From Guyanagaster necrorhizus (lineage: Eukaryota > Basidiomycota > Agaricomycetes > Agaricales > Physalacriaceae): 64,000 bases of DNA. The DNA is taken from positions 1,351,155 through 1,415,154 of the forward strand of contig NW_025064892.1 in NCBI RefSeq assembly GCF_019112545.1. The letters run 5' to 3'. Positions 46,641 through 59,035 of the stretch are shown here, piece by piece. Position 1 is the first letter of the stretch, and the number at the start of each line of letters is the position of its first letter. A program made the translations under genes and the position numbers. The notes under the pieces were generated by a model. It ran no database searches and was not told where the DNA came from. It saw only the letters and a program-made list of their open reading frames with translations.

Positions 46641-47553
46641 GTTGCTTTCGCTAGGTTACTTCTTTTACCAGGTCAGCTGGAGCATCTCTTGTCAGACCAT
46701 GCAATTCACGTCTTTTTATTTAGCTGAACTTCAACTTCTTGAATTCCTTGACGACTAATGAAGACTCCACCGGCTTCCAATCTCGTTACCTGTGAAAAGC
46801 ATCACCTCTGCCACGCAGTTATCTCTCCCTTTCTTCATGTTTCCCCTTTTCGATGATCCTCAGTTTCGTGTCTCCAGCCCTAGTTTAAGGTCTTTGTACA
46901 TGCATCAAAATGACCTACTTTCTTGTGCATTTGTATCTTCCAACTGTGCTCAGTTCAAGTTTTTATGCGGTCGAGCTGGTACTTCAGCTCTCTGAACACC
47001 ATTCTCTGGTAGTTCTTATGTGGTGCTAGATTTCGAGCCAATGCTCGTCACGGAATAATCAGCCGCAGCTTGAGCTCACCCACTCACAAGAAGCATTTGG
47101 TTGTTTCGGCCGTTGGAATGATTCTGCTTGCTCTGCCCAATAATAACGCGCCGCACTACACTTTAGTGCATCCATTGGGAAGAACACTAGTACTGTAATC
47201 ACGCTTAATCAAATGGTGTGCGACATGATGTTGGACGCGGGAATCGACATTCACTCGGAAATGATGTGGGGTTGAGTGTCCATGTGGAGCAATGTCGTAC
47301 GAGTGTATATGTCTTGTTTTTTTTCTCTCCAGCCGTCATAGTAGTGTTTATACTGCCTCAGGTCACAGGCCGACTCTAGTGACAGTGCCCGTTGCAAATG
47401 CAAATATTTTTCCAGGTCGTTCCGGCAATGGCCGGTCCGATCCAGCACGTGTTCCACATAAATTGGAGAAACTCGAATCCGATCGCTCCTGAACACTGAC
47501 CACCACCATCGGAATTCCGTTTACAATCTTCCTTCTTCTCCCGAAACAATACT
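46641..47553. other. Intergenic; promoter of the aldolase gene
   Basis: No gene recognised. 47,300-47,550 has CT-rich stretches and the start context AACAATACT before ATG 47554, as expected for a highly expressed glycolytic gene. Overlapping short frames here look random. Confidence 0.5.
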
Positions 47554-49000
47554 ATGGGCATCCTCGATATCGTACCGGTGAGTGTCGCAGACGGTTGACG
47601 CTGGACGCCGACGATAACGACGACCACAGGCTGGTGTGTTGACTGGCGATAATGTCCGCAAAGTCTTCGAATACGCCAAGGAGAACAAGGTGCGCTGGAT
47701 AGCGCTTAATTTAGTGCATATGTGCTGATTTTTCGTGTAGTTTGCCATTCCTGTGAGTTTTCTGCAGCTGCCAGTTGTTATCTGTACTCATCACCGGTAT
47801 TTACCGTATAGGCTATCGTGAGCTGTCCATTCATATCCGATTTCCTGACACTCATATTCATGTCGCAAGAATGTAACCTCATCCTCGACAGCGAACGCTG
47901 TACTCGAGGCTGCCAGGTAAGCCCCGTCATGACCGTGATCCAACGATGATTTATTCATCGCGACTGTAGGGACATCAAATCGCCCATCATCATCCAGGTC
48001 TCTCAAGGCGGCAGTGCCTACTTCGCTGGAAAGGGCCTGGCCAATGACAAGCAGCAAGCCTCTATTGCGGGGGCAACAGCTGCCGCAGTCCATGTTCGAA
48101 CTGTAAGCAAGGCTTACGGCGTGTACGTTTGTTCCTTGAGCGCCATGCTGTATTCTAACGTTCCGTCATAGACCCGTCATTCTCCACAGTGACCACTGCG
48201 CCCACAAACTCCTGCCCTGGTTCGACGGAATGCTTGAAGCCGACGAAGCCTACTTCAAGGAACACCAGGAACCCCTTTTCTCCTCCCACATGCTCGACCT
48301 TTCCGAAGAACCAAAAGAGGAGAACATCGCGACATGCGTCAAGTACTTCAAACGCATGGCGCCCCTCGGCCTGTGGCTTGAGATGGAAATTGGTATCACT
48401 GGCGGTGAGGAGGATGGTGTTGACAACACAGGCGTTGACAATGCCAGCCTCTACACCCAGCCAGAGGACATCTGGGATGTTTACAACGCCCTCAGCAAGA
48501 TCTCTCCTAACTTCAGCATCGCCGCTGCCTTTGGTAATGTCCACGGCGTCTACAAGCCTGGAAACGTCCGCCTCCAGCCTGGATTGCTCGGAAAGCACCA
48601 ATCATACGCGAGCCAGAAACTAGGTGGAAAAGCCGAGAAGCCGTTGTTCCTCGTCTTCCACGGCGGTTCTGGATCCACCAAGGAGGAAATCAAAACTGCT
48701 GTGAGCAACGGCGTTGTCAAGATGAACGTCGACACAGATACTCAGTTCGCTTATCTTGTCGGTATCCGGGACTTTGTCCAGAACAAGAGTGGATACCTCC
48801 AGACTCAGGTTGGTAATCCTGAAGGTGCTGACAAGCCCAACAAGAAGGTACGTATCTCTCGGTTCAGTTATATTGTTCCTGCCGAGATTAATTTGAACAC
48901 ACAGTACTATGATCCTCGTGTCTGGGTGCGTGAGGGTGAGAAGACGCTTGTTGTTCGTGTCAAGGAAGCCTGTGAAGACCTCGGCAACGTTGGTGCGTAA
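47554..49000 (+). CDS. FBA1: Class II (zinc) fructose-bisphosphate aldolase
   Basis: Cleaves fructose 1,6-bisphosphate to glyceraldehyde 3-phosphate and dihydroxyacetone phosphate in glycolysis, and the reverse in gluconeogenesis; cytosolic. Eight exons: 47554-47577, 47630-47689, 47741-47752, 47812-47817, 47870-47916, 47970-48122, 48172-48847 and 48905-49000, all with GT-AG introns of 49-59 nt. Together they encode 357 residues, the normal family length. Family signatures are present: AINVTSSSTANAVLEAA, HSDHCAHKLLPWFDG (Asp108 and zinc ligand His109), GITGGEEDGVDN, FGNVHGVYKPGN, VFHGGSGSTKEEI and VKMNVDTDTQ. Exons 3 (FAIP, 12 nt) and 4 (AI, 6 nt) are exceptionally small but restore the conserved KFAIPAINVTSSST. 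No damage seen. Confidence 0.95.
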
Positions 49001-49895
49001 CCGGTCCATGCGAGTCCCACGGTGCTGGCTCATCGTTACACAGGTCGTCTCTGAGTGAACGCAAAAGGGAAAGTAGAAGCAAATGTATTCGAGATGTAAT
49101 GTTAATTCGCCCGTCAACTATCCTCTTTGATTTAAATAATGGAAGAATAATCTTCCACCGATGACTGTCAACTGAGGTGCTTGCCTTGTTTGTCTCGTTG
49201 TACTGATGGGAAGGAGGAGAGCTTGGGGTGACTCCGATCCCTGAGTATTCATGTTACCGGCCTTACCCAATTCTAAGACGTCGGTCCTCAGACATCGTCT
49301 CCTCTGGTATGTCGATTCGTCCTGGGTTTTCGCTAGTGCACCGACGTGGATTGTAGAATCCAGCAGGAGCCTTTTCATTGACATTTTTTCGGGTTGCTCT
49401 AACCTGCGATGTGCGTGCTGTGGATGAGTCGTACGCGTCATCCTCCGTTGGTTCTGAAGAGGGGAACGTTAAGCCGTTTTCGATATGTCCTTTTCGGTAG
49501 AAGCCCTACCGATCCCCACATAGCGGGATGCTCACGAAAGTGTTCGCATCCGCATCTATGTATAATAGCTTCCCACACGCGTGGTTTATTCCTACGCATC
49601 GATGACATGCACTGTGACGTTAACTCTTTAACTCTCTCGAGATACCGCACACCGATAGCCGGGGGTTGCAGCCTAAAAACACGTTTTTCTGGACGCCGCT
49701 GGCTTCGACAGACCTTCGAATGACCAACATGTGTAGGCAGTGAACTGAAGGGTCCTTTGAGCGCAGCTTCCATGTGGACGGAGTGGTTATCCTGGCACGG
49801 CTATCGGGCAACAAGGTCTTGCCTCGCCAGAAGAAGATGCGAATCTATCTGTCATAATAACGATAGTCATTAAATGCAATTGATATAGGTATACG
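49001..49895. other. Intergenic between convergent genes
   Basis: Presumed 3' ends of the aldolase gene and of the minus-strand gene to the right. Frames at 49118-49441 and 49438-49773 (both -) lack recognisable domains or codon bias and are not called. Confidence 0.45.
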
Positions 49896-52130
49896 TTAAT
49901 CAACATCATCAATACCGCCAAAAGATGCATGGCCAGGAGGTGGAGTAGGGCTCGATGAAAAGTTAAATGCAAATCCGCCAGCGCCGATTCGGAAAGACTG
50001 CGTTGAAGAAGCCGGTTGTTGTAGATGTTGCTGTTGCTGCTGCTTTTGTCGTTTCTTGTCAGCCCTCAAAGCCATCTTCCTTCGTTGAATCTTCGCAAAC
50101 GACGAAAGCGTGTTCAGGGCATCGCTCACATGCCTCTTACTCGGTCGATCCGAGATCCTACGAGGGCACGTCAATCAATGCCAGTCCTATCAGTAGTGAC
50201 ATATTCCCGACCTTGTCTGCATAGCCTCGCCGACATCATGCGCGCGCAGAAAAGGCATGAGTTCCGTCGCTTTCGCATAGACCTTGGTCAAGATGGGCGC
50301 TCCACCCCTGATCGCGTTAGTGACCTCGACCCAGCCATCGAATCGCTCCCCTAGCGGTGGCCTCAGTTCCTCCCGGAGATCTTCCAAATCAGGGTCGGAC
50401 GGATCTAGGTCTAGGTGACCCAAGAAATCTGGATCGTCACCCTCTTCGATCCCAGGCGCGGGGATGCCCATCATCATGGCTGCGAACGCGACAGCGTGGA
50501 GGGGCGCGGAGGACGGCGTGACAACATCGTCTACCCATTGTTCGATTCGGTCGCTCCGCTGTTGCGAAGAAGACGGCAGCTTGAGGATCCGCTGGAGTTC
50601 ATCCCTGTGTACAGAATCTTCGATGCAGCAGAAATTTGGGCGGATGGCAGAACGGACTGCGTACACCAAGTCTGTCATTTCTTTTTCAATTATTTGGAAG
50701 GTGCGCGTCCGAAACAGAGGGGATTCAGAGAGCACGAGGAGGGCAACCTGGAGGACTGGAGCGTCGCGTGGGCGGAGGAGCGACGAATGGGAATCCAGGA
50801 GATTGAGAATTGCCAGCGTATCGTTCTCGGCTGCGTAAACATCTAGGGCCGCGGCCAAGTTGTCAGAGCTGTACTCCGCGATTTGAGACAGAATGTCAAA
50901 TAGGTTTTTGTGCGTCTCGACTGGGGTGTCAGCGCCTAGTGCTTTGAGGGCGATGTATAGATCTCGTGATGGCGCCGTCTCAAATATGCTATGAAGGCGC
51001 CGTTGGACGAATCCTCGCAGATGCAGTCGATGTCGGTTGATTGCATGTGACCAGTGGTTGGCATGGAGATGACAAGGGCACTGGACGTTGTCGGTGTTGG
51101 ACTCATAGTCTGATTTATCATCATCATCACTGTTGTAGTCTTCCCAGTCTTCTTCGTCATCTTCATCTTCTAAGGGTGCAACGCGTCGAAACTGAACTAA
51201 TTTGATAGCATAGCTCAACGTACCATTTCTGCCTCCTTGGAGTAGCCGCACCAATGACTTCCACCCCATCTCTTCTTCGATATCCAACAGCATCTCGGGT
51301 AGCTGTTTTCTGGCTTGGTGCCCGCCGGAAGCAGAGAGGCACACAAACAACTCTCTCCACATCCATAGCAGTACAGAGTTGATGTTGTGTGGTCCATAGA
51401 ACAAAAAGTGTTTCACTGTTTTGCCGTTCGTCCGTTTGACGCATATATCGACTTCGTATGTCGTAATGGAACACTGACATCTACACTGACGCGTCAAGGA
51501 GCTGATACACAGCACAGAAAACACGTACCCTCCAACCCTAGTCCCATCGTCGAGCCTGCCCAACACGCCAGCGATGAACAACAAGCACTGATGAGCCTGG
51601 CGAAAATGGACATGGTGCTCGTAGATGACGATCCATATCGTGGAGAGCCACACGGAAATGGTGTCGATGATTTCGGTGAGAAGCTCGTCGCGGTTCGACC
51701 TGTCTTTCACGAAGGAACACTTCGCATCGCGTGCAAGGTCGGCTAGTAGGCCGTTGATCTCTTTCTTCTTGCCCTGCAGATCCAGAAGTGGAATCAAGGA
51801 GTGCCGTTTCCGAAACCTCGAGGCATAGCACACGACTAGATATAATTGAGTCAATTTCAGCTCCCCAGCACGCCACACCACGCCACGCCACGCACGTCGT
51901 CTGGCCTTTCGCTTCGGTGCAGAGTCGAGAATGAACTTGAGATTTGCTTCGACGAGTATTCTCTGCGACTCTGATGGCAACGAATCGTAAATTTTGATGA
52001 ACCTGGCAGCCATCAGCACTAAGCTGCATAATAAAGCATGCTTGAACACACCTGGAACTGGGTGACGCGGCGGACATGTACGGTAAGTGTAATAAAATTC
52101 GAGTTCAAGGGCAAGCTTTGGTGACGGCAT
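49896..52130 (-). CDS. Large hypothetical protein with acidic and poly-Gln regions
   Basis: Minus-strand exon 52130-50212 joins, across a clear intron (50158-50211, GTCGGG...CTCGTAG, 54 nt), to 50157-49896, which ends in TAA. The junction gives MQTR-ISDRPSKRH. The predicted product is about 720 residues. The likely real start is MAARFIKIYDSLPSE (ATG near 52,011); the upstream 40 codons are less convincing. Visible are a leucine-rich helical N-terminal half, an acidic run (EDEDDEEDWEDYNSDDDD) near residue 320, HLHANHWSHAINRHRLHL, an alpha-helical repeat-like part, and a C-terminus with KKRQKQQQQQHLQQ. Two further in-frame GT...AG segments (48 and 60 nt; near 51,500 and 51,800) may be introns. 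No known domain recognised; perhaps fungus-specific. Divergent to the next gene. Confidence 0.65.
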
Positions 52131-52619
52131 ACCTTATGCCCAATTCAAGAAATAAATTATTATTTTATCACGTGATCGTTACGCGGGGGAATGTCCTTTT
52201 ATGTTTCCTTCCTTTTCCAAGCCTTTGTGTTCTTCGTCTTGTTCTGTTTCCATCCAGTTCTTTTCCCCCCTTCCCCTGGTAACTACATTCTCCAAGTGCC
52301 TTATGTTCTACAGAAAATCTGCTGCCATTATTGAAGCAAGGAATCTAAAGATTGCGGAAATCAACAAGATATCAAAGTGCCGGATCAGGCGGTTGTTTCC
52401 TTCCCAGATATAGCCTCAGGACGCCTCGAGGCTGACTGCCATTCGTGGTTGCCGACCTCGTTGTCTTCTGGAGGCGTCATCCTGTCTTAGACACGAGGGA
52501 AACGCGCGTAGCACAACTGCTCGCCTAAAGACTGGGCCTTTGTTGTGCGGTCGATCCTGAATCCTTTGTTCCCATCTCATTCTGGCCCTCCTGGACCATT
52601 GTTTTCTTTGATTTGTGCA
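52131..52619. promoter_or_regulatory. Shared divergent promoter region with CACGTG box
   Basis: About 490 bp separate the two divergent start codons. ATCACGTGAT (52167-52176) is a perfect palindrome around CACGTG, the core bound by fungal bHLH factors such as Cbf1/Pho4 types. Pyrimidine-rich tracts flank it (52,195-52,280). Regulation is inferred only. Confidence 0.4.
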
Positions 52620-55599
52620 ATGTCCAACCAGTCGCCTCAGCGCCCTCGTAAACCACAAATGCATCCAGCTTCTCAAGGTAAGTCTCGTGCTACTCTTTCA
52701 TTAACGTGAAAAATCGGTTTCAAATCGATCCATCTGTGCCCTACTGCTATGTAATAGTTGGGCGCCACGCCTTCCTTTCTTTCGAATCTCTGTCTTTGTC
52801 GCTACTCTATTAATCAGATACTAACTATCGTCATGCACAGGCCAAATGCTGCCTCGAGAGAAGTCCCCGTCGCCTTCTTCATTTCGCACGCGGACGATCA
52901 AGGCGCAGTCTATGCCATCAGCTACACAGATATTTGCCTCTACGCACCAGCCTGCCCAACCAAGTCCGACGGCGCCCAATAATTCTAGGCGATCACCCCC
53001 AAACTCTCAGGTACAAAGACTTTTACCTACGCCGCCGCATCCTAGTCTCCCCGAAACCGCCGAGCACCGCACGAGTCCTCAACCATCCCAACCATCACAT
53101 TCCCAGCCCAATGTCAATACCCACTACCCCCGCCCCATCAACCGCGTCACCCCTCAGCAGTTTCTCACCAAGTTCCAACATGACGAGAACTGGCAAATGA
53201 CCGAGGAGCTCTTGGCCGAGATCGAGCGGGCCGATCTGCAGCAATCGCAAAATGTCGCCCAGCCTCCGAGTTCATATCCCATGGCCTACGGACAAGCAGA
53301 TTCTCCATCTAAAGACCCCGTCGTCGAACGCGTTCGAGCAACGGAGAAATCCAGTCCCAAGGACGTCGACGGTCGCAGACCACAGGCTTTGAAGGAAAGT
53401 CCAAAGGTTCGTGATCGCCAATCCTCATCTCCTTCAGGACAGATCCAAAACCCAGAGCCACGCCAGTCACCCGCTTACCATACCCCGATGGGGAGTCCCG
53501 GAGAGCACCCCTCTGCCCTGCAGAACTACGCTCAGTATCAGTACGATACGTCGTCGATACCTAAACGAAATTCGGGTCCCAGCGGCGCAGACGGCCGACC
53601 TGCATTATCCCTCTCTACGCAGACGCCTCCTCTTCAAGCGATCCACACTCGGAGCCCCGATAGGTCCCTTCCGGTGCAGGAGGAGCCCGAGGAAGAGCTC
53701 ACTCACCTTCTATCAAACAATGGGGATACCAGAGACCGGGAGAAATGGGCGGGTGCTGATATCGAGCATCACCAGACGTCCCCTACTCCATCTTCCGACC
53801 TTCATCCAGAGGGCAATTCCTCCCGGTACGATCCCAATCGTTCCTTTGACGGGAGAAGTAGTCGTGCCGGTCATCGCGACGACGATGACGAAACCCTCAT
53901 CGAGCCAGATCAGCGGGACGATGAAGACGGCCAGTATACTCCTCGATCTCCCTCCTCTGGCCTGCCTGCAGATATCCCCCAGGATCGATATCAGCAGCAG
54001 AGCCAGTTCGTCAAACCTAGTCGGGGCAGGGCGCGTAATGGGGTGACGGACCAGCTGGGACTGAGAGGATTCGACCAACTGTTTGAGCCGCATAGTGTCC
54101 CTCGAGATATCCCACCCCAGTATGTCGAGCCAAAGAAGCAACGGGCGGAGCAACAGTATTCCGATCCACGCACTCGTGCCTATACGCCACAGCTGCATTC
54201 TGATGACTTCACTAATTTGTTGGACCATCCGACGTCAGCTTATATTCAAGCCTATTTGGCACGCTCACCACGTCCAGACGCGCCTATCCCTCCTACCCCT
54301 CATAGCCAGACCTCACCCCCTTCTCCCTCGCCGTTGATATCCGGTGGATACGATGCCAAAGATCTCCCTCCATTCAGCCCGGTCGCTCCAGTGGGATCTC
54401 CTTATCCATATCCGTTCTCTCATGTACGGCGGTCCCAACCGTATTCTGGACATTCCAGCCGCGGTCAGATGCCAGCAAACTACGATCTAAACCACCCTTC
54501 TGTTATTCAGGAACAGTTCGCTAAACAGTGGTCTATGTATGCTCAAAACAACAATCATGGTCATATCACTGATTCTACTTTATCTCCATCGTCTACGCCC
54601 TTCTCCACACCGTCGTTTAACCCCTGGGCGTACTGGCACACTCAAAGAGTTCTGGGGGGCCGATATCCAGATCCGATAAGCATTCGGTCGAGTCCTAGCC
54701 ATGAACCCATTCCACTCCCACGCCCTGCAAACGTAGGTTTAAAGAAGAAACGCAACTCTACTGATTTACGTACGCAATCTGTCGCAAGGAAGCCTCCCCC
54801 TCGTGTGGAAAGCACCCAACCTCGAGATACGAGTCCTGAGCCGTCTACATCTGGCGAGGAGACCGCTGGCGAGGAGCAGCCTCATTTCGCCATCATGGAG
54901 GAAGGAGCCAGGGTGAACGGCTATGTCGACGATGATAACGATGACTGGATGGACGAAGATGACGATCAAGATGACGAAGATTTGTTAGAACTAGAATACC
55001 ATCCTTCCTTTGTCAGCAGTGTCGAAAAACGTCGTCGTCGATGGGAGACGCGCTGGGAGGCACTTGCTCAAGCAGTAAGTTTTCCTTTAGTCGACGAGAT
55101 AGGCAGTTCTGACCCTATCGTCCGGCAGTTTCAGGCTGTTGATCGCCAGACTGACGCTACAATGGTCTTGATGGCCGCTCCGTCCCATTCGACCAAGCTG
55201 CACATGATGACTTCGCGTTCGATCAGGAGGCAGTCGTCAACTTTAGCTCGGTCGCCTATCATGCAAGGGATGAGATCAGGATTCCGGCAATTGGCGATTC
55301 AGCGCCGGCAGAGCCGTTCGCATAGGTCCTCTTTGGCGGATCGATTCCTGACGCCGTCGAGCATGTCTGGAAGTGGGTCTGATGGAAGCGAGTCGAGGGA
55401 GGAGGATTTGAAGCGGGCTTTGAGCTCTGCGTTGCAGAGTCTGAACACGCTGGGAGGCATTTACGAGCAGCGGGAAGCGAGATGGGTGGAAGAGATGCAT
55501 CGTATAAGCGAGGATCGTGAGCGAGTCGAACTTTTGCTCCGGCAGGTCTTGGGGGAAAGACAGGTGTCGTCTTCGGACACTGACGGTCATGCGATTTAG
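52620..55599 (+). CDS. Long disordered Pro/Ser/Gln-rich hypothetical protein with C-terminal coiled coil
   Basis: Exons 52620-52677, 52841-55074 and 55129-55599 give 920 residues. Exon 1 encodes MSNQSPQRPRKPQMHPASQ. Intron 1 (52678-52840) has a CTAAC branch-site-like motif and CACAG acceptor. Intron 2 (55075-55128, GTAAGT...CGGCAG) is 54 nt, in frame and stop-free, so retention would add 18 residues; removing it restores EALAQAFQAVDRQTDATMV. Most of the protein is low-complexity and probably disordered. Near the C-terminus lie an acidic run (DDDNDDWMDEDDDQDDED), a conserved-looking folded block (RWETRWEALAQAFQAVDRQT; APSHSTKLHMM) and a coiled coil (EARWVEEMHRISEDRERVEL). No known family or localisation signal recognised; possibly a scaffold or regulator. 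No damage seen. Confidence 0.7.
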
Positions 55600-56144
55600 A
55601 AAATCTGTTGAAAATCATGCTGAACTCAATCTATTGTACAGATATGCATAGGAAACCATGTTTTAAAATTGCACTTTACATGCCGACACTGCCGTTATAT
55701 GCATGTTAAACCAGTCCACAACATCAGGAAAATAGATCGGCAGTATAATTGTCCTTGACACTTCCCAGTCCCCGTCCACACATGACACGGCCCAGGAGGC
55801 GGCGGTATGGAAGGTCGACCATCTCGTCATGTTCAGCCTGTGTGCCCAGTTGGCAATGAGACCGGACCTATGCTACTGATACGCCTGTCCATCGTATGGC
55901 TTTATTTATCGAAATAAATGATACTTAGGCTACATTGCAAGTAAAAACTAGTAAGTATCAGTGGCGCAAGCCTACATTGTAAGAAAACCATCTCCAGGCA
56001 CTCTGAACAAGGCATTCTGGGGCTCGGATAGAAGTCGGAGCTTCTACCTGGTAACTCGACATTCCAGATGGAACGAGCTGCGGGCGGCCTAGCCGGCACC
56101 ACGGCAAAAGCCGTGACCAATGGAAATAAGCGCGATCGATCGAC
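55600..56144. other. 3' region and intergenic, nothing recognised
   Basis: 3' UTR of the preceding gene, then sequence leading into Copia-type remnants. No coding region supported. Confidence 0.45.
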
Positions 56145-56553
56145 ATGTCAAGATACCAGGCGTTCATACGTGTTTACGATCACGGGCGCACCAGCGTGGA
56201 GCTCGAAGCGCCAGTCTACTGTGGCACTGTCTAGTAGAGGCGGAGTACATCTCTTTGACAAGGGACGCTCAGCAGATGATGTGGATGCTGAGCTGCCTTG
56301 ATGAGATTAAACTCCCGGCACCTTGCCCCGGTCTGCTGTATGGCAATAATCTGGGGGCGGGTTCCTTGACTAAAACCACAAAATCCCACTAAAAGGTGAA
56401 GTATATATGCCATCCGCCAGCACTACATATGGGACCTCATTAAGAGTGGCAATCTTAAGGTCGAATTTATTCGAGGAAACACGAACCCTGCCAATAGTTT
56501 CACGGAACTGTTACCCCGCGACGCGCGTATCCGTTATCTACGCGACCTGGGGG
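56145..56553 (+). pseudogene. Ty1/Copia RNase H remnant
   Basis: Pieces in successive frames match the end of Copia pol: DTRRSYVFTITGAPAWSSKR, QSTVALSS, VEAEYISLTRDAQQMMWM, LLYGNNLGAGSLTKTTKSH, then HYIWDLIKSGNLKVEFIRGN and LLPRDARIRYLRDLG. At least two frameshifts and a TAA after KSH make it dead. CpG is retained, so this element has a different history from the Gypsy block. LTRs were not identified; TGTTACACTACTC near 56,640 could be an LTR start. Confidence 0.75.
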
Positions 56554-57106
56554 AAAGATAATTCTCTTAAAATGATATCAATATCAAGGTTTTGTTAACT
56601 CTACAATCTTGAAGGCGGCCAGATTGAAGAAAGATACCAGTGTTACACTACTCGGGGGCCGTCATTCCAGAGGGAGTTCACCTAATGGCAAGCACCAACA
56701 AGACACAACAAGCTTATTCACCATCGACAACGACGATCAAATGACATCGCAGCTGCTCCATATCGTCGCGTCGGTTTACTGGCAACCTTAGTTTTCTGGC
56801 CCTTTTATTATTGTCTAGTCCTGCTACTGCTCAGTATCTCGAAAGAACAACAGGAAAACACCTTGAGTCACTTATACTGTCGACTCGGAGATTCTTTTTC
56901 TGATATGGATAGAATATCTTCCATTCATCGCTATGTCTCTACTGCCATTGTAGCGCCTCTTGGTGTCGGAAAGATAGATACTGGTCTGTGACAGTGAAGA
57001 GACGGCGAAAGTGCGCATGTTTATTGTCGAGAGCCCGCGAGCCCAGGAGCAACGACTCCCGTCCTTAAGGTGCCAACTGTGTCAGCGTACACTTCACCGT
57101 GAAGAA
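56554..57106. other. Intergenic, nothing recognised
   Basis: Only short frames. The inverted repeat begins at or before 57,107; its outer end cannot be placed because the partner arm runs off the window. Confidence 0.4.
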
Positions 57107-57511
57107 ATACCGTTTCATCTTCTGCGAAGACTTTGTTATATTCTTACAATCTACGGCCAGAAGGCGTTGTTGTGATTTTGAACTCTTTGAGAAGTGAGGG
57201 AGAGTTCCATGGGCTCTTCATGCACTGGTCGTTGGTTCACGTTCTGTTGTCGCTGCCTCTTTTTTATTTCCTTCGTTTCATCTACAGACACCGGTAGTGT
57301 ATGGATACGGAACATTGGTACCAGAATTACCCACATTTTTTCTTTTCTCAGGACGCTTCGTTCAGATCTCGCGTCGGATGTTCGAGTTCTTCATAACATA
57401 TATGTTCCTTATCCAGCGGTATTGATTTCTCGATCTGTCTACTTGTCCAACAAATGAATACAATATCACCGATACATTTAAATCACTCCCGAGCACTTGT
57501 AGAAGATTCCC

Positions 57512-58020
57512 TTAGAGGCCAACATTGATGGGGGTGCAGCCCAGAGCAACAACGCCGTTCTGTTCGTGGATAAGTATGCATGCAATCATTTCCGAGGTCG
57601 AATTACTCACGTAGCTGTTGTCTGTACAGCAGACAGGTTGGTCGGAGCAGTCGGTGCCACCAGCGCCAATGCCAGTGATGGGGCTGCAGGTAACACCGCT
57701 GCGATGAACGTACTCAGCAAAGCAGAAGACACGATTTAGTACGTGAAAACCTACAGATCAGCGGTGATGCTGCTGAGGGCGATCCCGAGGAGGCCCAAGA
57801 GGGTCTGAACAGCGCTACTCAGGTCACTGGGCTATCACAATTCAATCGTTTAGCTCCCCAGCGTGATCGTATAGATGAGTAGCGCAGGTCAACTCACACT
57901 CTGGACAGAATTGCAGCACTGCGCGCTACCGGAAGCACAAGTGTCTTGCCGGGGAAGGACAGTGGCGGTCGCAAGGAGAGGCAAAGCCAGGAGAGTAAAA
58001 GCAGAGAGACGAACAAACAT
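57512..58020 (-). CDS. Class I hydrophobin (left copy)
   Basis: Exons on the minus strand: 58020-57898, 57831-57755, 57698-57611 and 57559-57512, encoding 111 residues. It is identical, as far as I can see, to the copy at 63087-63595. Hydrophobins are small secreted proteins that self-assemble at air-water interfaces and coat aerial hyphae and fruit bodies. A signal peptide ([19 protein letters not shown]) and the eight-cysteine pattern C-CC-C-C-CC-C are present ([48 protein letters not shown]). The gene points away from its twin. Promoter sequence, including TATAAAA (58093-58099), is duplicated too. Confidence 0.93.
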
Positions 58021-58092
58021 TATGAAACTGAGGTTAAGCTGTACAACTGTGAGGGCTGTTCGACTTGGTCATACCCGGTAAACTCACCTCTC

Positions 58093-58099
58093 TTTTATA
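58093..58099 (-). promoter_or_regulatory. TATA box of left hydrophobin
   Basis: TATAAAA on the minus strand, about 75 bp upstream of the start codon at 58020; identical in the other arm. Confidence 0.6.
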
Positions 58100-58282
58100 C
58101 GTTTTCGTCCTCTCTGTTATCCCCATGTACGATAGTCATCTGGTCGAGTAATAATGGTCCGTCCTGACTGGCAATGCGCACGTTTGAGGAATACCGGGAC
58201 AGGATGTGGTGCTGGGTGGAAGCGAGTATCCGTCAGTACCATACCTTTTCACGGTACTTGTACTGTATTTCTTGGAATCTGC

Positions 58283-59035
58283 GAGAGAATTTGAGCAATC
58301 CGGCATTCCGGCATGCTGAGTAAGGAAAGAATCCGATATTGAAAGAATTAGATAGAAATTACTGGAAAAGGTGTAGTCTAGTATAAATATGAGAAGTCAA
58401 TGGGGAAACTCAGGAGTTTGTAACCCAAAAACTAAAGGTCTTACAAGCACGTACTTTGGATACAGTCCAAATCTGAACACAAACTACACTGCTGATCTCC
58501 ATTTACTGTTCTCTACCTCTTATCGCTATGGCCTCGCAGAACATCAATTCGCTACTCGGATCTGGAAAATGAATGGGTCAAAATTACCATGATTAGAAGT
58601 TTAATCTCAGCATAATATTACGGCGTGCAGGCATATGGAAGATTGTTTCCGGGGCAATAGAGAAACCAAAGCTTTGCAATGGAAGGAATTGGAAGGAAGG
58701 GAAACAGCAGCAGAGGATAGATTGTACAGATGGGTCATCAGCTTGAAAAGGCACAAGGGCAAGCACACAGACCAAATTTGGAAGGAAATATTTTAGGACT
58801 CGAGATTCGGACAACGAGGCTGAAATTCGAGGAAGTCTAGAGGGCCTACATCAGGATCGGAATTCGAAGAAGTAGAGGGCTTACCTAAAGACGCTAAAGG
58901 TAGAATACCGGCTTGAAGGGAAGTGTTGGAATCTCCAAGAGAATTCGAGCAATCCAGCATTCCAGCATGCTGAGTAAGGAAAGAAGGAAAGAAGCTGAAG
59001 GGAATTGAAGGAATTAGATAGAAATATTGATATGA
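58283..59035. repeat. Diverged direct repeats within the inverted-repeat arm
   Basis: A block near 58,283-58,362 (GAGCAATCCGGCATTCCGGC, then ATGCTGAGTAAGGAAAGAA and GAATTAGATAGAAAT) recurs near 58,943-59,030 as GAGCAATCCAGCATTCCAGC with the same following motifs and a small expansion. The ~600 bp between them may be a short element bounded by direct repeats, or a local duplication. Reading frames inside are unrecognised. Mirrored in the right arm. Confidence 0.55.

Noticed and set aside
49118..49773. Two minus-strand frames of about 110 codons downstream of the aldolase gene
   Set aside because: No recognisable domain, and they overlap the likely 3' UTRs of convergent genes.
53411..54228. 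Overlapping long frames on both strands inside the 920-residue gene
   Set aside because: Shadows of the main frame, without start context or splice support.
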